Positions 58,122 to 64,000 of a stretch of 64,000 nt of DNA are shown in pieces. The stretch spans positions 2,051,001 to 2,115,000 of the forward strand of contig NZ_OZ038524.1 in the NCBI RefSeq assembly GCF_964036635.1, written 5' to 3'. Origin of the DNA: Tenacibaculum dicentrarchi (GTDB taxonomy: Bacteria; Bacteroidota; Bacteroidia; Flavobacteriales; Flavobacteriaceae). The translations under genes were made by a program, and so were the position numbers. Below the pieces are notes generated by a model that worked only from the letters and a program-made list of their open reading frames with translations, was not told the origin of the DNA and did no database searches. Every line of letters begins with the position of its first letter. Position 1 is the stretch's first letter.

Positions 58122-59264
58122 ATGAAACAAATATTTCCAAAAGAGATTATAGAAAACAGTGTTGAAGTACACCAATTCAAACATTCTAAAAAAAGCAAAA
58201 TTGTTTACAATGTAATATTGGTAGCAATACTACTAGCTTTAATATCATTACCTTTTATTAAAATTACAATTTACAATACTTCTCAAGGATTGATAAGGTC
58301 AGATAAAGAGAGAATGACAATACAAAGCAGTAGTAGTGGAAATGTTTTTTTTCATCAACTTAAAAATAATCTAAAAGTACAAAAAGGAGATACATTGTTA
58401 ATAGTTAGTAATGTAGCGATGAATCATAAAATTGAAAATACTGCCAGTCAATTAAATGAAACCAAGATTTTTATTGAAGATTTAAAATTATTAGCTAGCC
58501 CTAAAAAAAGAAAAATTAAATTACAGTCTTTAAAATATCAACAAGAATATAGCTTTTATCAACAAAAGTTAAGTGAATTTAATACTCGTTTTTTAAAAAT
58601 TAAACAAGATTATCAGCGTAATCAAAAATTATTTAAAAAAGGTGTTATCGCTAAAGTTACCCTTAATGATAGTAAACTAGCGTATGATTTAGCTTTAAAT
58701 GCAACTACGCAACATAAAAAACAACAATTTAGTACTTGGCAAAATCAGTTAGTAAACTCTCAGAATCAATTAAAAGAATTAGAAAATAATCAAATTCAAT
58801 TAAAAGAAAGTAGTAATTTATCAATAATAAAAGCCCCCATTACAGGTACTTTATTAAATGTGAAAGGAATTGAAAAAGGAAGTTTTATTTCTAACGGATT
58901 ACAATTAGCCGAAATTTCACCGCAATCAGATTTAATGGTAGAATGCTATATAAACCCTACGGATATTGGTTTGCTTAAAAAAGGAAACAAGGTAAAGTTT
59001 CAGGTAACTGCTTTTAATTATAACCAATGGGGTTTGGCTACTGGTAGTATCACTGCAATTGGTAACGATGTAGAAATGGTTAATAATACACCAATGTTTA
59101 AAGTTTTATGTTCGTTAAATCAAGATTTTTTACAACTTAAAAATGGTTTTAAAGGAAACTTAAAAAAAGGAATGTTTGCTAATGCTCGTTTTGAACTTAC
59201 AGAACGTACACTTTTTGACCTACTCTACGATAAAATGGACGATTGGTTAAACCCTATTACATAA
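58122..59264 (+). CDS. HlyD-family membrane fusion protein of the peptide exporter
   Basis: The start is set at the Met of KQIFPKEIIENS (380 residues); the open frame begins 18 bp upstream at a TTG. There is one membrane helix (about residues 31-51), a long coiled coil (about 95-245) and a lipoyl/barrel region with IIKAPITGTLLNVKGIEKG. It bridges the inner-membrane ABC exporter to a TolC-like channel, which is not encoded here and must come from elsewhere. It is the first gene of the cluster. Confidence 0.9.
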   Translation: MKQIFPKEIIENSVEVHQFKHSKKSKIVYNVILVAILLALISLPFIKITIYNTSQGLIRSDKERMTIQSSSSGNVFFHQLKNNLKVQKGDTLLIVSNVAMNHKIENTASQLNETKIFIEDLKLLASPKKRKIKLQSLKYQQEYSFYQQKLSEFNTRFLKIKQDYQRNQKLFKKGVIAKVTLNDSKLAYDLALNATTQHKKQQFSTWQNQLVNSQNQLKELENNQIQLKESSNLSIIKAPITGTLLNVKGIEKGSFISNGLQLAEISPQSDLMVECYINPTDIGLLKKGNKVKFQVTAFNYNQWGLATGSITAIGNDVEMVNNTPMFKVLCSLNQDFLQLKNGFKGNLKKGMFANARFELTERTLFDLLYDKMDDWLNPIT

Positions 59265-59349
59265 TTGTCCCTTATTTTTTTAGCTGTAAAATCAAAAATC
59301 ATTTCACCTATAAACTAGATGAAATAATGAAGTTTCAAAAAATCCTTCT

Positions 59350-59658
59350 ATGAAAAATTTAAAAAATTTAGAACGCTTACAACAATTACATAATTTAATT
59401 ACCAATCAAAATACAGGTACACCAAAAGAACTCGCTAACTTACTTCAAATAAGCCAGCGTTCTGTATATTTATTGGTAGAACAACTGAAAGATTACAATG
59501 CGAATATTTGTTATAGTAGAAGTAGAAAAACCTATCATTATTGTAATGATTTTGATTTAAAAGTATCTATTTCTGTAAGTGTATTAACAAATAATGAGGT
59601 TACTAAAATTTTTGGAGGTAGTTATTTTTTACAAACTAATTTATTCGTTGCAAGTTAA
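59350..59658 (+). CDS. Small HTH protein of the peptide cluster
   Basis: The 102-residue protein has a DeoR/HTH_11-type helix-turn-helix: LERLQQLHNLITNQNTGTPK followed by ELANLLQISQRSVYLLVEQL. The C-terminal half (SRKTYHYCNDFDLKVSISVS, ending FGGSYFLQTNLF) is beta-rich. It lies between the HlyD gene and the peptides and probably controls the cluster. Its last codons overlap the TGCAA-N5-TTGCA motif. Similar proteins accompany putative bacteriocin genes in Flavobacteriaceae, from memory. Confidence 0.8.
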   Translation: MKNLKNLERLQQLHNLITNQNTGTPKELANLLQISQRSVYLLVEQLKDYNANICYSRSRKTYHYCNDFDLKVSISVSVLTNNEVTKIFGGSYFLQTNLFVAS

Positions 59659-59670
59659 TTGCAGTGAACA
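59649..59670. promoter_or_regulatory. TGCAA-N5-TTGCA motif, copy 1
   Basis: TGCAAGTTAATTGCAGTGAACA contains a 5-bp inverted repeat and a GTGAACA tail. It overlaps the stop of the HTH gene and is 127 bp before the first precursor. A near copy lies at 60912-60933. Confidence 0.55.
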
Positions 59671-59683
59671 CGGTTATGTTTGT

Positions 59684-59732
59684 GGTATCAAAACAAATAA
59701 ATAGGTGCACATATATAATTTGTTTTGATACC
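59684..59732. promoter_or_regulatory. Perfect 15-bp inverted repeat upstream of the precursor peptides
   Basis: GGTATCAAAACAAAT and ATTTGTTTTGATACC are exact complements around a 19-nt centre that holds GTGCAC. It lies 65 bp before the first peptide gene. It could be a terminator/attenuator for the upstream transcript, or an operator; it lacks a proper T-run. Confidence 0.65.
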
Positions 59733-59796
59733 GATTGTAATTAATTAAAAAAATACAATCAAAAAAAGAAATAGTAATTTTAAAAAATGTAATTTT

Positions 59797-59979
59797 ATGA
59801 AAAATTTAGAAGGTTTTGGCGTTCAGGAGATGAATATTGAAGAAGTCAGAGAAATTGAAGGAGGTGGTCCAATAGGGGATTTCGTTCATTGGTTAGTGAA
59901 TAGGGATTGGTCTTGTGATTCAGGATGTCAAGATAGGCCAAATAGTCCAGGTGACCCAACTAGTTGGATGAAATATTAA
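59797..59979 (+). CDS. Double-glycine leader precursor peptide 1
   Basis: This 60-residue ORF begins MKNLEGFGVQEMNIEEV and reaches EIEGG at residues 19-23, a double-glycine leader with the expected acidic and hydrophobic spacing. Cleavage after Gly23 would release a 37-residue core starting GPIGDFVHWLV. The core has two cysteines as C-x3-C (Cys40, Cys44), is rich in Trp, Pro, Asp and Ser, and ends Trp-Met-Lys-Tyr. It is probably exported and trimmed by the C39 ABC exporter downstream. No relative of the core is recognised. Confidence 0.85.
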   Translation: MKNLEGFGVQEMNIEEVREIEGGGPIGDFVHWLVNRDWSCDSGCQDRPNSPGDPTSWMKY

Positions 59980-59996
59980 TAATAAAAACATAAAAA

Positions 59997-60170
59997 ATGA
60001 AAAAACTAAAAGAATATAACGTAAAAAATATTGATGTTAACGAATCTATACAAATCAATGGAGGGGGGCTTCCAGGGTTTAATTGGGGCCCTCTTATGTT
60101 TCTTATATATGTAGTAGACGAAATTTATGAGGGTGCTACAAGAGAATGTTCATCTTCTTGTAGACATTAA
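59997..60170 (+). CDS. Double-glycine leader precursor peptide 2
   Basis: I found this 57-residue ORF by hand 17 bp after peptide 1. It begins MKKLKEYNVKNIDVNESI and has INGG at 20-23, the same leader length as peptide 1, followed by a third Gly. The 34-residue core starts GLPGFNWGPLMFLIYVVDEI, which is hydrophobic and likely membrane-active, and ends with ECSSSCRH, again C-x3-C (Cys51, Cys55). With peptide 1 it could form a two-peptide pair. A terminator follows, so the two precursors form their own short message. Confidence 0.82.
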   Translation: MKKLKEYNVKNIDVNESIQINGGGLPGFNWGPLMFLIYVVDEIYEGATRECSSSCRH

Positions 60171-60177
60171 TAAACAC

Positions 60178-60212
60178 AAAAGTTGGTTTTATTATACATA
60201 AAGCCAACTTTT
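60178..60212 (+). terminator. Terminator after the precursor peptides
   Basis: AAAAGTTGG and CCAACTTTT form the stem, extended by TTTA/TAAAG. It ends the peptide transcript 8 bp after the stop of peptide 2. Confidence 0.85.
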
Positions 60213-60229
60213 ATTATATAGAAAAACTA

Positions 60230-60715
60230 ATGTATTTTAATTACAATTCATTTAATCGTTTAAATATTTTTAATCAATTATTTTTTTTTATAATAATATC
60301 TTTCTTTTTAGGTGAGGTATTACAATTTTTCTTAGAATATTTTTATGGAAAAGGTATTTTTAAATTAGATTTCACTAATTATTCATCTTTTTTAGAAATA
60401 ATTTTTGAGGTAATAATATTAGCTCCTCTAATTGAAACTTTTTTTATACAATTTACTATAATTGAACTGTTGCTAAAATTCTTCTCAAGAAAAAAACAGA
60501 TACATTTATATTCTATTATAATTTCCGCATCCTTTTTCGGAATATTACACCAATATAATATTGCGTATATAATAGCTACTTTTGTACTTGGTTTATGGTT
60601 TGGGTCTATTTATATATTTTATAAAAAAAGCAAAAAAATTAATTCTTTTTTAGCTCTATTCCTTGTGCATCTTGTTTATAATTCAATTAATTTAATTAAA
60701 GATTATTATTTATAA
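60230..60715 (+). CDS. CPBP-like membrane protein, candidate immunity protein
   Basis: The 161-residue protein has about five membrane helices and a reduced CPBP/Abi pattern: Glu69 in LAPLIETFFIQ (the usual pair Glu-Glu is Glu-Thr, and the following Arg is Gln), the F-x3-H motif FFGILH with His107, and H-x3-N at His147/Asn151. CPBP proteins next to double-glycine peptides often give self-immunity. The altered first motif makes protease activity doubtful. Its stop overlaps the next start codon. Confidence 0.72.
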   Translation: MYFNYNSFNRLNIFNQLFFFIIISFFLGEVLQFFLEYFYGKGIFKLDFTNYSSFLEIIFEVIILAPLIETFFIQFTIIELLLKFFSRKKQIHLYSIIISASFFGILHQYNIAYIIATFVLGLWFGSIYIFYKKSKKINSFLALFLVHLVYNSINLIKDYYL

Positions 60716-60903
60716 TGAAAGATAAATCACAATTAATCATAGGTATTTTTGGTATCATAGAAATAATTTATTTTTGTTTATATAATCAGACAAAAACTTT
60801 ATTTGGTTATGAGATAAATTCATTTTTATTCATTCTGTTTTGGACTACCGTAACATTTTTTTCTTTTTATTTTTTTTATAAAAAAAATAAAAAAAGAAAT
60901 TAA
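60715..60903 (+). CDS. 62-residue two-TM protein, possible immunity or accessory
   Basis: The product is MKDKSQLIIGIFGIIEIIYF, a second hydrophobic segment near residues 35-55, and a Lys/Arg/Asn-rich tail. Its start shares a base with the CPBP stop (TAATG), so translation is likely coupled. Small two-span basic proteins are a common form of bacteriocin immunity. No family is recognised. Confidence 0.65.
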   Translation: MKDKSQLIIGIFGIIEIIYFCLYNQTKTLFGYEINSFLFILFWTTVTFFSFYFFYKKNKKRN

Positions 60904-60911
60904 TATTTCCC

Positions 60912-60933
60912 TGCAAATAAATTGCAGTAAACA
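60912..60933. promoter_or_regulatory. TGCAA-N5-TTGCA motif, copy 2
   Basis: TGCAAATAAATTGCAGTAAACA matches copy 1 at 18 of 22 positions by direct comparison, including both palindrome arms and the GT-AACA tail. It lies 30 bp before the ABC exporter start. Confidence 0.6.
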
Positions 60934-60963
60934 AACCTTTCTTTGTCATTCAAAAGAAAAAGA

Positions 60964-63123
60964 ATGGCAAAAATCACTATAAAACAACACGATATTACCG
61001 ATTGCGGTGCAGCATGTTTAGCATCTATTTCGGCACATTATAACTTACAACTTCCTATTGCACGTATTCGCCAATATGCAGGTACTGATAAAAAAGGAAC
61101 TAATGTATTAGGTTTAATAGAAGCATCAGAAAAATTAGGTTTTGAAGCAAAAGGTGTGCGTGGTAAATTAGATAGTTTGTTTAAAATACCAAAACCAGCC
61201 ATAGCCCATATAATCGTTAAAGAACAATTACAACATTATGTGGTTATTTACGAAGTTACTAAAGAGTATATAAAAATTATGGACCCAGGAGATGGGAAAA
61301 TCCATAAAAAAACACATTCAGCTTTTTTAAAGGAATGGACAGGCGTTTTGGTATTGCTTTTACCAAAAGAAGATTTTGTTATAGGTAATGAAAAAGTATC
61401 TGTTTTAAAGCGGTTTTGGTTTTTATTAAAACCTCATAAATTTGTGTTATTACAAGCTTTCGTAGGTGCTGTTATTTATACTTTATTGGGTTTTTCAATG
61501 TCTATTTATATACAGAAAATTACCGACCACGTATTAATCGGTGGTAACACCAAGCTTTTAAATTTGTTGAGTATAATAATGCTTGCATTGCTTGTACTTC
61601 GTATAATAATTGGTGTTTTTAAAGATGTATTTTTGATTAAAAGTGGGCAACAAATAGATGCTCGTTTAATTTTAGGATATTATAAACATTTACTAAAATT
61701 ACCACAGCAATTTTTTGATACCATGCGAGTAGGAGAAATTATTTCTCGTATTAACGATGCCGTAAAAATAAGAACATTTATTAATGATGTTTCTTTAAGT
61801 TTAACGGTTAATGTTCTTATTTTGTTCTTCTCTTTTGGTATTATGTTTATGTATTATTGGAAATTGGCTTTAATTATGTTGTTGGTTATTCCATTATATT
61901 TAGTCATTTATTTAATTATAAATAAGCTAAATAAAAAAACAGAACGTAAAATAATGGAAAATTCTGCCGATTTAGAAAGTCAGTTAGTAGAATCTTTAAA
62001 TTCTGTAGGAACTATTAAACGTTTTGGTTTAGAAAGTTTTGCAAATGTAAAAACAGAAACACGGTTTATCAGTTTGTTAAATGTTGGATATAAATCGGCT
62101 TTAAATTCTGTTTTCGCTGGAACATCTACTACTTTTATAGCACAATTATTTACGATTATTTTACTTTGGAGTGGTTCTTATTTTGTAATTGAAAGAGAAA
62201 TCACGGCAGGAGAATTAATGTCTTTTTATGCTATTATTGGCTATTTTATGAATCCTGTGGCAAGTTTAATTGGTGCTAATAAACAAATACAAAGTGCTTT
62301 AATTGCAGCAGACCGTTTGTTTGAAATAATGGATTTAGAGCGTGAGGAGAACTCTGAAAAAGTAGTACTTACAAAAGAAAAAATTGATGATATTGAATTT
62401 AAAAATGTCGCTTTTAGGTATGGTACAAGAGTACAGGTTTTTACTGATTTCAATTTAAAACTTAAAAAAGGAACTATTACTGCTATTATTGGCGAAAGTG
62501 GTTCTGGAAAATCAACTTTAATTTCATTATTACAAAATATATACCCGATACAAAAAGGGGGAATTACTATCGGAAATTTAGATTTAAAGTATATTCAACA
62601 TGAAAGTTTGCGTGAATTAGTAAGTGTTGTTCCTCAAAAAATAGATTTATTTACAGGAAATGTTATTGATAATATTGCTGTTGGAAGTTTTGCTCCTAAT
62701 ATGGAATTAATCATTGATATTTGTAAATCAATAGGGATTTTAGAGTTTATAGAAAGTTTACCAAACGGATTTAATACCTATTTAGGTGAAAATGGTGCAA
62801 CATTATCAGGAGGGCAAAAACAACGAATCGCTATTGCACGAGCTTTATATAAGCAACCCGAAGTTTTAGTTTTAGATGAAGCAACATCTTCCTTAGATTC
62901 GACTTCCGAAAATTATATTCAAAAAGCGATAGAAAAACTACGTAAAGAAAATAAAACAATTATAATTATCGCTCATAGATTGAGTACAGTAATTAATGCG
63001 GATGAAATAGTCGTTTTAGAAAAGGGAAAAGTATTAGAACAAGGAAATCATACGGTTTTATATGCTAAAAAAGGACATTATTATAATTTATGGCAACAAC
63101 AAATTCCGAAGATAATTTTATAA
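60964..63123 (+). CDS. Peptidase-containing ABC exporter (C39 leader peptidase)
   Basis: The start is set at the Met of AKITIKQHDITDCGAACLAS, giving 719 residues; a TTG 21 bp upstream is in frame. The N-terminal C39 domain has catalytic Cys14 (DCGAAC), His91 (QHYVV) and Asp107 (IMDPGD). A six-helix transporter domain follows (about 160-440), then an ATPase with [17 protein letters not shown] and VLDEATSSLD. It cuts leaders after Gly-Gly and exports the core. All catalytic residues are intact, so it should be active. Confidence 0.95.
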   Translation: MAKITIKQHDITDCGAACLASISAHYNLQLPIARIRQYAGTDKKGTNVLGLIEASEKLGFEAKGVRGKLDSLFKIPKPAIAHIIVKEQLQHYVVIYEVTKEYIKIMDPGDGKIHKKTHSAFLKEWTGVLVLLLPKEDFVIGNEKVSVLKRFWFLLKPHKFVLLQAFVGAVIYTLLGFSMSIYIQKITDHVLIGGNTKLLNLLSIIMLALLVLRIIIGVFKDVFLIKSGQQIDARLILGYYKHLLKLPQQFFDTMRVGEIISRINDAVKIRTFINDVSLSLTVNVLILFFSFGIMFMYYWKLALIMLLVIPLYLVIYLIINKLNKKTERKIMENSADLESQLVESLNSVGTIKRFGLESFANVKTETRFISLLNVGYKSALNSVFAGTSTTFIAQLFTIILLWSGSYFVIEREITAGELMSFYAIIGYFMNPVASLIGANKQIQSALIAADRLFEIMDLEREENSEKVVLTKEKIDDIEFKNVAFRYGTRVQVFTDFNLKLKKGTITAIIGESGSGKSTLISLLQNIYPIQKGGITIGNLDLKYIQHESLRELVSVVPQKIDLFTGNVIDNIAVGSFAPNMELIIDICKSIGILEFIESLPNGFNTYLGENGATLSGGQKQRIAIARALYKQPEVLVLDEATSSLDSTSENYIQKAIEKLRKENKTIIIIAHRLSTVINADEIVVLEKGKVLEQGNHTVLYAKKGHYYNLWQQQIPKIIL

Positions 63124-63298
63124 GAAACTTCCTTTGCGTATTTCTCCGTAAAAAAATAGTTTTAAGTTAAAAGATAAATTCTTTTAAAAAAAATCATTTT
63201 TTTATTGCTATTCTCATTAAAAAAAGTACATTAGTAAGCTTGCTGAAAAAGTAATTTTAGCAGTGTTACTTAGTACATAAATTATAAAAAACGAGAAT

Positions 63299-64000
63299 AT
63301 GAGCCCGAATGATGATAGAAAAATTAAAGAAAAATTACAACCAAAAACCTGGAACGAAATAAAAACAAACGACTCTTGGGCTATTTTTAAAATTATGGCT
63401 GAGTTTGTAGAAGGATATGAAAAATTAAGTAAAATTGGTCCTTGTGTGTCTATTTTTGGTTCTGCAAGAACAAAACCTGAAGATAAATACTACAAACTAG
63501 CTGAAGAAGTTGCTTTTAAATTAACACAAAATGGTTTTGGGGTAATTACTGGTGGAGGTCCAGGAATTATGGAAGCTGGTAATAAAGGTGCACATCGTGG
63601 GAAAGGAGTTTCGGTAGGTTTAAATATTGAATTACCTTTCGAACAGCACGATAACCCTTGGATTGACCAAGGAAAAAGTTTAGATTTCGATTACTTTTTT
63701 GTTCGTAAAGTAATGTTCGTAAAATACTCACAAGGTTTTGTAGTAATGCCTGGAGGTTTTGGTACTATGGATGAATTATTTGAAGCAATTACCTTAATTC
63801 AAACTAAAAAAATTGGACGTTTTCCGATTGTTTTAGTAGGTAAAAAATTCTGGGGTGGTTTATTAGATTGGATCAAAAACACCTTAATTGAAGAAGGAAA
63901 TATTAGTGAAAAAGACCTAAATTTATTTAGAGTTGTCGATACCGCCGATGAAGCGATTGATCACTTAAATAAATTTTATGCAAAACATCAATTAAAACCA
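63299..64000 (+). CDS. LOG-family protein (TIGR00730), 3' end beyond window
   Basis: The 234 readable residues include the family motifs GGGPGIMEAGNKGA and PGGFGTMDELFE, typical of LOG proteins that hydrolyse nucleoside 5'-monophosphates such as cytokinin ribotides. The start ATG at 63299 is followed by SPNDDRKIKEKL. The frame is open to the window edge, so only the last part is missing. It follows the peptide cluster and may have been the original neighbour of uvrA. Confidence 0.9.
   Translation, partial: MSPNDDRKIKEKLQPKTWNEIKTNDSWAIFKIMAEFVEGYEKLSKIGPCVSIFGSARTKPEDKYYKLAEEVAFKLTQNGFGVITGGGPGIMEAGNKGAHRGKGVSVGLNIELPFEQHDNPWIDQGKSLDFDYFFVRKVMFVKYSQGFVVMPGGFGTMDELFEAITLIQTKKIGRFPIVLVGKKFWGGLLDWIKNTLIEEGNISEKDLNLFRVVDTADEAIDHLNKFYAKHQLKP

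Noticed and set aside
59797..60170. Lantibiotic or sactipeptide cluster
   Set aside because: The precursors have cysteines, but no lanthionine, radical-SAM or YcaO enzyme is encoded nearby.

Overview
This window is chromosomal DNA from a low-GC member of the Bacteroidota, most likely a marine Flavobacteriaceae in the Tenacibaculum/Polaribacter neighbourhood. The reasons are the A+T-rich sequence, start codons preceded by A-rich stretches rather than Shine-Dalgarno sites, a fused CcoNO oxidase subunit, DUF3467 and DUF4369 proteins, and a tuf/secE/nusG/rpl/rpoBC block with flanking tRNAs. The genus is inferred. No insertion sequence, CRISPR array, rRNA or prophage is visible. Most genes lie on the minus strand.

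Layout. 0-8.6 kb: mixed metabolism (partial OmpA-like lipoprotein, CtlX, a flavoprotein, S1/P1 nuclease, an SPFH operon with two tiny genes, DUF819, a DUF4369 lipoprotein, a universal stress protein). 8.6-15.1 kb: cbb3 oxidase operon ccoS-ccoNO-ccoQ-ccoP-ccoG-fixH-safE with an FNR-like box in front. 15.2-24.5 kb: a compact membrane-stress island (rhomboid, voltage-gated-type channel, DUF3592-like, SpeD, SpeE, DUF350, lipoprotein, DUF4178-like, PspA, YjfI-like) followed by two HTH regulators. 24.8-33.4 kb: low-oxygen and NO block: hemN, deoC, cupin, the copper ATPase ccoI, a Crp/Fnr regulator, quinol NO reductase and an Rrf2 regulator. The FNR-like box recurs between ccoI and the Crp/Fnr gene, and an Rrf2-type palindrome lies before both norB and rrf2. 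33.4-48.7 kb: information-processing core (DUF3467, rpoC, rpoB, rplL, rplJ, rplA, rplK, nusG, secE, tRNA-Trp, tuf, four tRNAs, hpf, xerC-like, rpsU). 48.9-54.6 kb: acyl-CoA dehydrogenase, HhH protein, Na+/alanine symporter, RmlD-like reductase, K+ channel, PspC-like protein. 54.7-57.6 kb: uvrA. 57.6-58.1 kb: a repeat-rich gap with a REP-like sequence, a decayed copy of the uvrA 3' end and a 112-bp palindromic element. 58.1-63.1 kb: a peptide secretion cluster. 63.3 kb to the end: a partial LOG-family gene.

The most interesting part is 58.1-63.1 kb. It encodes a HlyD-type adaptor, an HTH protein, two small precursors with equal-length double-glycine leaders and cores carrying C-x3-C, a CPBP-type membrane protein, a 62-residue membrane protein, and an ABC exporter with an N-terminal C39 leader peptidase. 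No modification enzyme is visible. It looks like a small bacteriocin or signalling-peptide system, and I cannot place its peptides in a known family. The peptide and immunity genes lie between two near-copies of a 22-nt motif built on TGCAA-N5-TTGCA, which suggests either a shared operator or the edges of an exchangeable cassette.

A second theme is respiratory adaptation. The cbb3 oxidase, its copper ATPase, anaerobic haem synthesis, an FNR-like regulator, NO reductase and an Fe-S-type Rrf2 sensor sit in two blocks separated by the membrane-stress island. The near-identical promoter words in front of ccoS and ccoI suggest one regulon, and perhaps one ancestral cluster that was split.
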